Assembly: GCF_025144335.1 (NCBI RefSeq)
Contig: NZ_CP083539.1
Location: 1,551,501 to 1,615,500 of the forward strand
Direction of reading: 5' to 3'
Origin: Jannaschia sp. W003
Lineage (GTDB): Bacteria > Pseudomonadota > Alphaproteobacteria > Rhodobacterales > Rhodobacteraceae
Length of the DNA stretch: 64,000 nt
The notes under the pieces are model-generated. The model did not search any database. It was not told where the DNA came from and saw only the letters and a list, made by a program, of their open reading frames with translations. Of this stretch, positions 24,965 to 33,970 are shown in pieces. How positions within the stretch are numbered: the first letter of the stretch is position 1; every line of letters starts with the position of its first letter. Position numbers and translations under genes: made by a program.

Positions 24965-27373
24965 TCATTCGTACTCCAGCCCCGCCTCGGCCATCAGCCG
25001 CTCGGCCTCCTCCTCGATCAGCCGCGCCTCGGCGACGCCCTTGATGGGCACGCGGCCCCGCTCCAGGAACAGGGGCGCCGCGAGGGGGGACACGCGATCC
25101 AGGGCGATCTGGTCGATCCGGTCGCCCACGGTGTCCAGCAGCAGCTCCACCCGGGCGAAGTCGATGTGCCCGCGCATCGCCTCCTCCTCGGTGATCTTCA
25201 GCATCAGGTGCTCGGGGTCGTAGCGGTGCAGCGTGTCGTAGAGGATGTCCGACGAGAAGGTCGCCTGCCGCCCGGAGGTGCGCTTGCCCGGGTAGTTGCG
25301 GTCGATCAGGCCGGCGATGATGGCGGCCGAGCGGAAGGTACGCTTCATCACCGCATTCCCGCGCAGCCAGCTCTCCAGCGCGTCGTGGACCCCCTCGTGG
25401 CGCAGGAAGGGGCGGATGTCGCCCACGGGCTTCAGGCCCCAGATCATCGCGGCGTAGTCGGTGGCCACGAAGCCGAGCGGGTCAAGGCCGCGCTCTTCCA
25501 TGCCCTTGGTTATCAGGAGGGCCAGCGTCTGGTGCGCGTTGCGGCCCGCGAAGCCGTAGAAGGCGACATGGTGGCGCCCGTCGCGGGGGAAGTGCTCGAC
25601 CAGGAGGCGGCCGGGCTGGGGAAGCTGGGAGTTCTCCTGCTGAAGGCCGAGCCAGAAGCGGGTGTGCCCGGGCAGGTCCGTCCAATGGGCGGGGTCCGAG
25701 AGGATGCGCTGGATGCGCTCGGCGAGCTGGACCGAGGTGGTCCACTTGTAGCCGATGTAGGTGGCGATCCGCGGCTCCTTGGAGGGGTTCGGCGAGACCT
25801 CCACGGTCATCTCGCGCATGTTCTCGTAGCGCACGACCTGCCCGCCCATGAGGAAGGTGTCGCCCTTGGTGAGCGTGGTGGCGAAGCCCTCCTCGACCTC
25901 GCCCAAGGGAAGGCCCCCGCGCCCCCGGAACCGGACCTTGAGGGTGTCGGTGTCGATGATCGTCCCGAGGTTCATGCGGATCTGGCGCGCGGCCCGGGGG
26001 TCGCGCAGGCCCCAGACTCCGGGCTCGCGCTCCTTGAGGCGCTGGTAGCGGTCGTAGGCACGCAGGGCGTAGCCGCCGGTGGCCACGAACTCGAGGCACT
26101 CGTCGAACTCCCCGCGCGAGAGGCCGGAGTAGGGGCCGACGGTGCGGACCTCGGCGAAGAGGGCGTCCGCCTCGAAGTCGCCCGCGCAGGCCACGAGGGC
26201 GATGTGCTGGCAGAGCACGTCGCGCGGGCCGTCGAGGCGCAGGTCGCCGTCGAGCTGGCCGTCGCGCACCGCCTCCAGGGCTGCGCGGCACTCGATCACC
26301 TCGAAGCGGTTGGCGGGCACCAGCCGGGCCTTCGAGGGCGCATTGTAGCGGTGGTTGGCGCGGCCGATGCGCTGGACGAGCTGCTTGACCTTCTTGGGCG
26401 CGCCGACCTGGATCACGAGGTCCACGTCGCCCCAGTCGATGCCGAGGTCGAGCGAGGAGGTGGCGACGATGGCGCGCAGGGAGCCTTCGGCCATGGCCTG
26501 CTCCACCCGCACCCGCTGCTCGCGGGCCAATGCCCCATGGTGGATGCCGATCGGCAGGTCGTCCTCGTTGGCGAGCCAGAGGGCGTGGAAGAACAGCTCG
26601 GCCTGCGCGCGGGTGTTGTGGAAGATCAGCGTGGTGCGGTGGGCGCGCACCGCCTTTAGGATGGACGGGATCGCGTAGCGGCCCCCGGCGCCGGCCCAGG
26701 GGGGCGACTCCTCGGTCTCCAGGATGGCCACGTCGGGCGGCGGGCCGGGATCGGCGTGGAGCACGGGGCAGGGGTCGGGGTGGCGCGCGAGGTAGTGGGC
26801 GATGACCCCGGGGTCGTCCACGGTGGCCGACAGGCCCACGCGCCGCAGGCCGGGCGCGAGGGCCTGGAGGCGCGAGAGGGCGAGCATGAGCTGATCGCCG
26901 CGCTTGTTCTCGGCCAATGCGTGGATCTCGTCGACGATCACCCGGCGCAGGCCCCGGAAGGTGCGCTCGGCGTCGGGGTAGGAGCACATGAGCGCCAGGC
27001 TCTCGGGCGTGGTCAGGAGGATATGCGGCGGGTCGGCGCGCTGGCGCTTGCGGACCGACTGCGAGGTGTCGCCGGTGCGGTCCTCGACGCGCACGGGCAG
27101 GCCCGCCTCCTCGATGGGGATGCGCAGGTTGCGGCGGATGTCGTTGGCGAGGGCCTTGAGGGGCGAGACATAGAGGGTGTGGAGCCCCTCGTGGCCGTGC
27201 TCGGTGATCTCGGCCAGGGTGGGCAGGAAGCCGGCCAAGGTCTTGCCGCCGCCGGTGGGGGCGATCAGCAGGAGCGACGGCTCCGCGGCGCGGTCCAGCA
27301 TCGCGCGCTGGTGGGGGTGGAGCGACCAGTGGCGGTCGGCGAGCCAGCGCTCGAGGGCGGGGGGAAGATCCAT
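24965..27373 (-). CDS. Ligase-associated DEXH-box helicase (Lhr family)
   Basis: An 802-residue superfamily 2 helicase. Walker A is APTGGGKTLAG (near residue 38), followed by TTPESL and the DEIH box VIVDEIHALAENKRGDQL. Motif III is SATV and motif VI is QRIGRANHRYN. The C-terminal half has the Lhr-specific winged-helix and DUF4910-like region. Lhr-core helicases unwind DNA-RNA or DNA duplexes in repair. Downstream pdeM supports the ligase-associated subtype. The ligase and exonuclease of this cassette are not in the window. Confidence 0.93.
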   Translation of the reverse strand: MDLPPALERWLADRHWSLHPHQRAMLDRAAEPSLLLIAPTGGGKTLAGFLPTLAEITEHGHEGLHTLYVSPLKALANDIRRNLRIPIEEAGLPVRVEDRTGDTSQSVRKRQRADPPHILLTTPESLALMCSYPDAERTFRGLRRVIVDEIHALAENKRGDQLMLALSRLQALAPGLRRVGLSATVDDPGVIAHYLARHPDPCPVLHADPGPPPDVAILETEESPPWAGAGGRYAIPSILKAVRAHRTTLIFHNTRAQAELFFHALWLANEDDLPIGIHHGALAREQRVRVEQAMAEGSLRAIVATSSLDLGIDWGDVDLVIQVGAPKKVKQLVQRIGRANHRYNAPSKARLVPANRFEVIECRAALEAVRDGQLDGDLRLDGPRDVLCQHIALVACAGDFEADALFAEVRTVGPYSGLSRGEFDECLEFVATGGYALRAYDRYQRLKEREPGVWGLRDPRAARQIRMNLGTIIDTDTLKVRFRGRGGLPLGEVEEGFATTLTKGDTFLMGGQVVRYENMREMTVEVSPNPSKEPRIATYIGYKWTTSVQLAERIQRILSDPAHWTDLPGHTRFWLGLQQENSQLPQPGRLLVEHFPRDGRHHVAFYGFAGRNAHQTLALLITKGMEERGLDPLGFVATDYAAMIWGLKPVGDIRPFLRHEGVHDALESWLRGNAVMKRTFRSAAIIAGLIDRNYPGKRTSGRQATFSSDILYDTLHRYDPEHLMLKITEEEAMRGHIDFARVELLLDTVGDRIDQIALDRVSPLAAPLFLERGRVPIKGVAEARLIEEEAERLMAEAGLEYE

Positions 27374-27449
27374 CCGACGGAGATAGGGCCGGGACGGAGA
27401 AAGGGCGACCCCGGAGGGCCGCCCTTGGCGTCGTGCGGTGGTGCGGCGG

Positions 27450-27998
27450 TCAGCCGTCGGTCGGGGCGGTGTCGGCCGCGTAGGTCGGGCGGGCGTTCGA
27501 TTCCGCCTGCAGCGCCGAGCCGTAGCTGTCGTTCGCGCTCGCCTGGGCGTAGTCGGACTCGTAGCTCGTGGTGGCGCCGTCGTCCCTCACGTAGTTGCCG
27601 TCGGAGTCGTTGAAGCCCCAGGAGCCGTCCTCGCCGCGGGTGTAGCTCTCGCCGTATGTCGCATCGACGTCGTCGCGGGTCGCGAGGCCCGCACGGCTGT
27701 ACTCGTCCTGCGCGTCGAACAGATCGGCGTTGCTCATCGCCTTGATCTGGTCGCCCGAGGCGAAGCCGGAGCAGTCGGCCGAGCCGCAGGCCGCGGCGTA
27801 GGCGCCCATCTCGTTGCCGGTGAACGAGGTGCGGATCACGGTGCCGCTCGTCATCTGGCTGTCGATGTTGGTGGAGGTGGTCTCGACGCCGGTCGCGACG
27901 ACGCCCATCACGGCGAGGCCGAGGCCGACCAGCGCGGCGGTCAGGACCACCCAGTCGACGGTGACGGCGCCGGATTCGTCTTTGATGAAATTCTGCAT
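27450..27998 (-). CDS. Flp-type pilin-like protein with acidic C-terminal extension
   Basis: A 182-residue protein. The first 40 residues are a type IVb pilin N-terminus: short basic leader MQNFIKDESG, cleavage after G10, then the hydrophobic helix AVTVDWVVLTAALVGLG. The residue at +5 is Asp (D15) instead of the usual Glu. The remaining 140 residues are acidic, Ser/Tyr/Asp-rich, with a close Cys pair (ACGSADC), unlike compact Flp pilins. AGGAGGT precedes the ATG. Its helix-coding DNA is nearly identical to the small pilin gene at the other end of the locus. Could be a minor pilin or adhesin subunit. Confidence 0.75.
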   Translation of the reverse strand: MQNFIKDESGAVTVDWVVLTAALVGLGLAVMGVVATGVETTSTNIDSQMTSGTVIRTSFTGNEMGAYAAACGSADCSGFASGDQIKAMSNADLFDAQDEYSRAGLATRDDVDATYGESYTRGEDGSWGFNDSDGNYVRDDGATTSYESDYAQASANDSYGSALQAESNARPTYAADTAPTDG

Positions 27999-28093
27999 GA
28001 TGACCTCCTGGGGGATCGCTTCGCTGTTCCGATGATGCGGGTTGTCGTTGGGGAAGGGGGCGATCTCGTGGCGTCCCGTGGAAAGCTTTCGGG

Positions 28094-28561
28094 CTATCCT
28101 GCGAGCGCGGCGGAGCGGCGGGCGGCCTCGGCCTCGTGGAAGCGGGCGACCGCGGCGTCGGCCTCGGCCTGGGCGCGCAGGCGCGCGGCGCGGGCGCCGC
28201 CATCGCCGGCGCGGCCGAGCGCCTCGGCGCTGGAGCGGGCGACGACGCGGGCGAGGGCGAGAGCCTCCGCGAGCGCCGCGTCGTCCATGGCGTCCACGCC
28301 GGCGCCGTAGATCGCGGCGAGGTCGGCGCCGTCGCAGCCCGTCACGGCGCAGGCGCGCGCGAGCGCGCCGTCGAGCGCGCGGGCGTCGAAGCCCACGGAC
28401 TGCACGTCGGAGAGCATGCTGCGGTCGAGGCTGCCGTGGGCGTCCTCGCGCCCGGCGAGCGTCGCGGCCACGAGGCCCGCGGCGGCCAAGAGGACCGCTG
28501 CCAGCGGCAGCGGCCCCAGACGGCCCCGGGCGGGCCGGTCGGTGGAGATGTCTGTGGTCAT
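28094..28561 (-). CDS. Single-pass membrane protein of unknown function
   Basis: A 155-residue protein with one hydrophobic segment (about residues 18-36, LPLAAVLLAAAGLVAATLAG) after a polar N-terminus, then a long Ala-rich helical region with a likely coiled coil and a Cys pair (CAVTGCDGAD). I do not recognise the family. It lies between the Tad-locus AAA ATPase and the extended pilin gene, all on the minus strand, so a part in pilus assembly is possible but not shown. Confidence 0.6.
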   Translation of the reverse strand: MTTDISTDRPARGRLGPLPLAAVLLAAAGLVAATLAGREDAHGSLDRSMLSDVQSVGFDARALDGALARACAVTGCDGADLAAIYGAGVDAMDDAALAEALALARVVARSSAEALGRAGDGGARAARLRAQAEADAAVARFHEAEAARRSAALAG

Positions 28562-28683
28562 GGGATGCCCCTCGTCTGCTGCGCGGCGTCGCGGCCTCGC
28601 GCACAGGATCGGGGCGGATTGTGGCCCGAGTGGGACCCGAAGGTGCCGCGCCCCGGGCGGGTGCGGCGTCCGGGCCACGGGGG

Positions 28684-30006
28684 TCAGTGGACGATGTCGC
28701 CCTCCTTCACGAACAGGTTCTCCCAGGCACGGTCCACCAGCTCGGGGGTCATCTCGTAGGGGATGCCCTCGAAGTCGCACACGGCGATCATCTGGTCGAT
28801 CAGGAACGGCGCGTGGTAGTTCGCGTAGACGTTCTTGATGGTGGGGTACTTGGTCTTCAGCAGGTGCACGAGGGCGCCTTCCGAGAGCTTCATCTTCTTC
28901 TTCTTCGCCACCATCGCGAAGATCTTCAGGAAGTCCGCCTGGCTCGGCCCGTCGATGATCACCTTGAAGAAGATCCGGCGCAGCGCGGCCACGTCGAAGA
29001 TCTTGTTGGGGTGGAAGTTGGTGGAGAACACCACGAGCGTGTCGAAGGGCACCTCGAACTTCTCGCCCGACTGCAGGGCGAGGATGTCGTAGCCCATCTC
29101 CATCGGCACGATCCAGCGGTTGATCAGGGCCTGGGGCGGCTCCTCCTGACGTCCGAGGTCGTCGACGATGAACACGCCGCCCGAGGACTTCAGCTGGAGC
29201 GAGGCCTGATAGGTGCGGGCCACCGCGTTGTAGTTCAGGTCCAGCATCGACAGCGACAGCTCGCCGCCGGTCATCACCGTGGGGCGCTGGCAGAGCACGT
29301 AGCGCTCGTCCACGCGCAGGCCCGAGCGGCGCAGGCTCCCCTCCTCCTGGCGGCGGGGCACGGCCGTATGGACGATCGGGTCGAACACGGTGATGACCTG
29401 GCCCGCGTACTCGATCGCCTGGGGGATCCAGATCTGGTCGCCGAGGGCGGCGCGGATGCCTTCCGCGATCGAGGACTTCCCGTTGCCGGGGGGGCCGTAC
29501 ATCAGCACCGAGCGGCCCGAGCCCACGGCCGGCCCGAGCTGGTCGATCAGGCCCGGCGGCAGGATCAGGTGGCCCATGGAGCGGGTGAGGCTCTCGCGGG
29601 TGATGCGGATGTTGCGTACCGACTGGGCATGGACCTGCTGCTTGTAGCGCTCCAGGGGCACGGGCAGGGCGCCGTAGTACTCGGACTGGGCCAGCGCGTC
29701 GGCGGCGCGGGCCTTGCCGCCGTCGGTGAGCTGGAAGCCCATCTCGCCCGACGCGCCCGCGTGCATGGTGCCGGTGCTCTGCAGCAGCCCTGCGTCGCGG
29801 CACTGGTCCACCAGCTGCTGCGTGAGGGGCACCGACAGGTGGATCGCCTCGCCGATCTCGCGCGCGGTCTCCACGGCCTTGCGGAACATGGTCTTGAGCA
29901 GGATGTCCCGCAGCATAACGCCCGACAGGCCGGTGTCGGCCAGGGTGCGCGGCGGGGCGGGGGCGGGGACGCCCCCCGAGAGGGCGGGATCGACGTGCAT
30001 GTTCAT
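28684..30006 (-). CDS. AAA family ATPase of the Tad locus
   Basis: A 440-residue ATPase. An N-terminal helical, possibly winged-helix region covers residues 20-125. The Walker A motif GPPGNGKSS is at 171-179, Walker B is GVFIVDDLG near 276-284, and STNFHPNK is a sensor-1-like Asn segment. It is not the secretion ATPase (CpaF is separate). It sits 14 bp after the prepilin peptidase gene. Likely a MoxR/remodelling-type accessory to pilus biogenesis; role is inferred from position only. ATG 30006 or 30000 may be used. Confidence 0.75.
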   Translation of the reverse strand: MNMHVDPALSGGVPAPAPPRTLADTGLSGVMLRDILLKTMFRKAVETAREIGEAIHLSVPLTQQLVDQCRDAGLLQSTGTMHAGASGEMGFQLTDGGKARAADALAQSEYYGALPVPLERYKQQVHAQSVRNIRITRESLTRSMGHLILPPGLIDQLGPAVGSGRSVLMYGPPGNGKSSIAEGIRAALGDQIWIPQAIEYAGQVITVFDPIVHTAVPRRQEEGSLRRSGLRVDERYVLCQRPTVMTGGELSLSMLDLNYNAVARTYQASLQLKSSGGVFIVDDLGRQEEPPQALINRWIVPMEMGYDILALQSGEKFEVPFDTLVVFSTNFHPNKIFDVAALRRIFFKVIIDGPSQADFLKIFAMVAKKKKMKLSEGALVHLLKTKYPTIKNVYANYHAPFLIDQMIAVCDFEGIPYEMTPELVDRAWENLFVKEGDIVH

Positions 30007-30019
30007 GGGGCGGGCCCTC

Positions 30020-30553
30020 CTAGAGGCCGTTCGCGGCGGCGAGGCCGTGATAGGCGAGATGGGTGGCGGCCAGGGTGATGCCCATGGGGAAGCGCGTCTT
30101 GCGGCCCTCCTCGGGGCGCTTCCAGGACTCCCAGCCGGGGGTAATGGCGCGCACCGGCTCCAAGGCGCCCGCCGCGCGGTGCAGCGCGAAGGTCAGCAGC
30201 AGGAGGCCCGACATCAGCAGGAGCACGAGGTTGGCGTCGGGCAGGGCCACGAAGGGCGCCATGGCGGCCATGAACTTGGCGTCGCCCGCGCCCAGCATCC
30301 GCAGGGACGAGAACGCGAAGCCCGCCAGCAGCACCACGGCGAAGTGCGTCCAGCGCCACGCCCAGTCCTCGAGGGGCAGCACGAAGAAGCCGCCCACCGC
30401 GAAGAGCGCCAGCAGCGCCAGCACCGCCTCGTTGCGGATCTTCATCACCGACAGGTCGGTGTAGGCGACCCACAGGCAGATCGGCAGGGACAGGAGCCCC
30501 AGCACGATCCCCTGCATCTGCGGCGCGGCGACGGCGATCTCCATGGCGGTCAT
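30020..30553 (-). CDS. cpaA: Prepilin peptidase CpaA/TadV
   Basis: A 177-residue A24-type aspartic protease of the inner membrane that cleaves Flp prepilins. The two catalytic aspartates are in AYTDLSVMKIRN (near residue 32) and GAGDAKFMAA (the GxGD motif, near residue 91). About five hydrophobic helices are present, and it is the short form lacking the N-methyltransferase domain, as in Tad systems. Four bases separate it from the upstream tadD stop. Confidence 0.92.
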   Translation of the reverse strand: MTAMEIAVAAPQMQGIVLGLLSLPICLWVAYTDLSVMKIRNEAVLALLALFAVGGFFVLPLEDWAWRWTHFAVVLLAGFAFSSLRMLGAGDAKFMAAMAPFVALPDANLVLLLMSGLLLLTFALHRAAGALEPVRAITPGWESWKRPEEGRKTRFPMGITLAATHLAYHGLAAANGL

Positions 30554-30557
30554 TCCT

Positions 30558-31397
30558 TCAAAGGTTCAGCGCCTCGAGCGCGCGCACGGCGGGCTCGAAG
30601 TGGCGCGGATGGGTGTCGATCGCGTCCTCCAGGAGGTTGCGTCCGATGTCGGCGTCACCCTGCTTGATCGCCGCCAGGGCCGCGGTGTGCAGGAGCTGCG
30701 CGCGCTCCTCCTGGCTGACGGGCACCGCGGGCAGCGCGTAGACGCGGCGCGTGGCGCGGGCGAGAACGAGGTTGTTCTTGGCGGTGAAGAGGCCTGCGTC
30801 GTGGGTGATCGCCTCGGTGAACAGGCGCTCGGCGCCCGGGGCGTCGCCGCGGGTGAGCTTCGAGTAGCCCCAGTTGTTCAGCACGCCCGCGGGGCGGGTC
30901 GTCAGGTCCACGGCGGTCTCGTAGAAGCTGTCGGCGCGGGTCCAGTCGCGGGTCGAGTCGGCCACCATCGCCTCGAGGCGGTAGCGCTGGAAGGTCCGGT
31001 GCGAGGGCGGCACGCCGTCGAGCGTGGTCTTGGCCTCGCGCCACTCCGAGGTGCGGATCAGCGCGTCGGCCAGCTCCACCTGGTCCTCGGGCCCGGCGTC
31101 CTCGTGGGCCAGTACCTTGCGCCACGCCAGCACGGCTTCGGTGGAGCGTCCGGCGCGCACGAGGCTGCGGGCGAGGTCGCGGGCGTGCTCGGCGTTGCCG
31201 GGGTCCTTGCCGAGGCGGTTCTGGAAGTAGGCGACCGCCTCGCCGGGCTCGGCCACGGAGAGCATCACCTCGCGGATGCCGCCCTCCTCGTCGAGGCCGG
31301 AGAGGGCCTTGTTCACGTCGCCGCCCACGCCGCCGGTGCAGGCGGACAGGGCGAGGCTGCCTCCGAGGAGGAGGCCCGTCAGGATGGTCTGGCGCAT
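30558..31397 (-). CDS. tadD: TPR lipoprotein TadD
   Basis: A 279-residue lipoprotein with lipobox LSAC (Cys20) and several TPR-like helical pairs (for example AVLAWRKVLAHEDAGPEDQ and PAGVLNNWGYSKLTRGD). TadD acts as an outer-membrane pilotin-like factor for the Tad secretin. The start at 31397 follows AAGGA. A possible longer start at 31439 overlaps the previous gene. In order, it follows tadC and another TPR lipoprotein. Confidence 0.86.
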   Translation of the reverse strand: MRQTILTGLLLGGSLALSACTGGVGGDVNKALSGLDEEGGIREVMLSVAEPGEAVAYFQNRLGKDPGNAEHARDLARSLVRAGRSTEAVLAWRKVLAHEDAGPEDQVELADALIRTSEWREAKTTLDGVPPSHRTFQRYRLEAMVADSTRDWTRADSFYETAVDLTTRPAGVLNNWGYSKLTRGDAPGAERLFTEAITHDAGLFTAKNNLVLARATRRVYALPAVPVSQEERAQLLHTAALAAIKQGDADIGRNLLEDAIDTHPRHFEPAVRALEALNL

Positions 31398-31435
31398 CTT
31401 TGGCGTCCTTGTTCTGCTCGTGCCTTCGGTTCTTT

Positions 31436-32014
31436 TCATTGCGCGACGTCGATCCGGTACACGCCGTCCCGGCGCCGCGTGAGGGTGAAGGCGTCTTCCC
31501 CTTCGTCCTGCAAAGCGTAGCGGAGGGCCTCGCGCCGATCGAGCGCGAGGCGAAGATTGTCGAGGATCTGTGGCCTGTCGGGATCGAGCGCGAAGGCGCG
31601 GCGGAAGCTCTCGGCCGCCTCGCCGGCCTCGCCGCGCTCCATCAGCACCACGCCGAGGTCGTTCCAGGCGGCGGCATCCCCGGGGTCGGCCTCGACGGCG
31701 TCGCGCAGGAGCGCCTCGGCGGCGCCGAGGCGACCCATGGCGAGGTCGGCCCCGGCCATGGAGCGCATCAGCGCCGGCGTCAGCCCCGCGGGGCCGGTCG
31801 CGGCGGCGCGGGTGTAGGAGGCGTGGGCGAGGTCGAACTCGCCGGCCGCCATCAGCCGGTCGCCCACCAGCGCGGGGTCGACGCCCGCGGCGGAGGCGTC
31901 GGCGCCCGGCGGCGCGAGCAGATCGCCCGTGGCGGCGCGGCCCACGGGGCCGCCGGGCTGGCACGCGGCGAGGAGGAGCGTGCCGAGGAGGAGGGGCAGG
32001 GCGCGGCGGGGCAT
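31436..32014 (-). CDS. Second TPR lipoprotein of the Tad locus
   Basis: A 192-residue lipoprotein with lipobox LAAC (Cys18). TPR repeats cover about 50-150 (LAHASYTRAAATGPAG, then DAAAWNDLGVVLMERGE and SFRRAFALDPDRPQIL). The start ATG overlaps the tadC stop by 4 bp (ATGA), so it is translationally coupled. TadD-type paralogue; the pair may work together in secretin assembly. Confidence 0.8.
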   Translation of the reverse strand: MPRRALPLLLGTLLLAACQPGGPVGRAATGDLLAPPGADASAAGVDPALVGDRLMAAGEFDLAHASYTRAAATGPAGLTPALMRSMAGADLAMGRLGAAEALLRDAVEADPGDAAAWNDLGVVLMERGEAGEAAESFRRAFALDPDRPQILDNLRLALDRREALRYALQDEGEDAFTLTRRRDGVYRIDVAQ

Positions 32015-32988
32015 CAGAAGCTCCCCCCGCCGCCGCCGAGCGACTGCGAGATGCCGAAGATCGACGGCCCGATCAGGATGATCAGGAGGGGCGGCACGCA
32101 GAACATCATCGTGCCCACGGTCAGCTTCGTGGGCAGCACGTTGGCCTTCTCCTCGGCGCGCATCACGCGCTTGTCGCGCATCTCGGCGGCGTAGACGCGC
32201 AGGGCGTCGGCGATCGAGGTGCCGAAGCTCTGGGACTGGATCAGCACGGTCACGAAGGAGGTGATGTCCTGCAGGTCGCAGCGCTCGGCCATGGCGCGAA
32301 GCACGTCGCCCTTGTCCTTGCCGGCCTTCATCTCGTGGGAGACCAGCAGGAACTCCTGGGCGAGGGCGGGGTAGGAGGGCTCGATCTCGGTGGCCATGCG
32401 GATGATCGACTGGTCGAGCGACTGGCCCGCCTCGACGCACACGAGCAGCAGGTCGAGGCTGTCAGGAAAGCCGTCCTGGATCTCCTCCTGGCGCTTGGCC
32501 ACGCGCTTCTGCAGCCAGTACTTCGGCGCGTAGTAGCCCACGAGGCCGGGCACCACGGAGTAGAGGAACATGTTCACCGGGCTCATGCCCGGCGCCAGCA
32601 CCAGCACGTAGAACACGCCGATGGTCAGCAGGCCGAGGCCGAGCACCATCTGCGCCGCGTTGAGCGTGCGCACCGCGTCGCGCCCGCCGTAGCCGGCGCG
32701 CACCAGCATCATGCGGGTCTTGGACAGCTCGTCCTCGTCCTCGGGCTCGAGGTAGGCGGCGTACTTCGTGAGGAACTCGTTCGAGGCGCCGTGCTTCGAC
32801 AGCCGCTCCACGTTCTCCTCGTGGCTCTCGGAGCCCCGGTCCTCGCGCAGGCGGTCGAGCGGGTCGACGCGCTTGCGCATCACCATGGGCAGCGAGAGCA
32901 CGATCAGCAGGAGGCCGGCCGCCCCCGCCACGTACATCATGCCGTCGGGCCCGAGCAGCGCTTCCACCACCATGTCGAAGTAAGCCAT
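32014..32988 (-). CDS. tadC: Tad pilus inner-membrane protein TadC
   Basis: A 324-residue protein of the type II secretion F family with an N-terminal helix, cytoplasmic domain containing the T2SSF motif (LDLLLVCVEAGQSLDQSI), and C-terminal helices. It forms the inner-membrane platform for Flp pilus assembly together with TadB. Downstream of tadB with a 9-bp gap and upstream of the coupled TPR gene. Confidence 0.93.
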   Translation of the reverse strand: MAYFDMVVEALLGPDGMMYVAGAAGLLLIVLSLPMVMRKRVDPLDRLREDRGSESHEENVERLSKHGASNEFLTKYAAYLEPEDEDELSKTRMMLVRAGYGGRDAVRTLNAAQMVLGLGLLTIGVFYVLVLAPGMSPVNMFLYSVVPGLVGYYAPKYWLQKRVAKRQEEIQDGFPDSLDLLLVCVEAGQSLDQSIIRMATEIEPSYPALAQEFLLVSHEMKAGKDKGDVLRAMAERCDLQDITSFVTVLIQSQSFGTSIADALRVYAAEMRDKRVMRAEEKANVLPTKLTVGTMMFCVPPLLIILIGPSIFGISQSLGGGGGSF

Positions 32989-32997
32989 TGAAAACCC

Positions 32998-33966
32998 TCA
33001 GACCTTGATGTTGACCATCATGCGCATGTAGACGATGTTCACGAGCAGGAAGATCACGACCACCGCCGCGGCGGGGATGAAGTAGGGGGTGTCGATCACG
33101 TCCTCGTAGTAGTCCGGCTTCATGACGTTGATCGCCACCAGCGCGAGAATCGGGAACGACGACAGGAAGATGCCCGACCAGCGGGCCTCGGCGGTGATCG
33201 CCTTGACCTTGCGGAACAGCTTGAAGCGCGCGCGCACCACGCGGCTGAGGCCTTCCAGGATCTCGGCGAGGTTGCCGCCCGACTTCTGCTGGATGGCGAC
33301 GGCCACGGCCAGGAAGCGCATGTCCTGCAGCCCCGTGCGCTCGGCGAGGCTGCGCAGCGCCTCGGAGACGTCGCGCCCGTAGGCGGCCTCGTCGGCGATG
33401 AAGCCCATCTCGGTGCCCAGCGGGTCGGCGACCTCCTTGGCGACGATGCCGATCGCGGAGTTGAGGGGGTGGCCCACGCGCAAGGAGCGCACGATCAGCT
33501 CGATCGCGTCAGGAAGCTGCTCCTCCATCATGCCGAGGCGCTTCTTGGCGGCCTTGCCGACCCACATGTAGACCGAGCCCACCCCGAACACGACCGACAG
33601 CACCGCCGTCATCGCCGTGTTGGCCGAAGTGAACACCGAGAGCATCCCGAAGGACACCACCGTCAGCAGGCCCATGATCCCGATCAGCATGCCGGGCGTG
33701 AAGGCGAGGTTGGCCTTCTGCGCCTTCTCGGCGATCAAGGAGTAGAGCGGGATCGACTTGGCGCCGTCGTGCTGGCTCATCTCCTTGCGGAGCTGGGCCA
33801 TCACCGTGTCCTTGGTGGCGCCCTTCTCCAGGAGCGACAGGCGCCGGTTGACCCGGTTGTTCAGCTTGATCGACTGGCCGAAGACCAGCATGTAGATCGC
33901 GCCGATGCACAGGTAGACCGACGCGAAGATCGCGAGGTAGATGAGCGGTTCCGCACTGATTTCCAT
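32998..33966 (-). CDS. tadB: Tad pilus inner-membrane protein TadB
   Basis: A 322-residue T2SSF-family platform protein. Hydrophobic helices lie at about 7-28, 85-130 and 270-320, and the cytoplasmic domain has LPDAIELIVRSLRVGHPLN and QQKSGGNLAEILEGLS, typical of TadB. It lies between cpaF and tadC with gaps under 10 bp, showing one operon. Works with the CpaF ATPase to assemble the pilus. Confidence 0.94.
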   Translation of the reverse strand: MEISAEPLIYLAIFASVYLCIGAIYMLVFGQSIKLNNRVNRRLSLLEKGATKDTVMAQLRKEMSQHDGAKSIPLYSLIAEKAQKANLAFTPGMLIGIMGLLTVVSFGMLSVFTSANTAMTAVLSVVFGVGSVYMWVGKAAKKRLGMMEEQLPDAIELIVRSLRVGHPLNSAIGIVAKEVADPLGTEMGFIADEAAYGRDVSEALRSLAERTGLQDMRFLAVAVAIQQKSGGNLAEILEGLSRVVRARFKLFRKVKAITAEARWSGIFLSSFPILALVAINVMKPDYYEDVIDTPYFIPAAAVVVIFLLVNIVYMRMMVNIKV

Positions 33967-33970
33967 CGGT

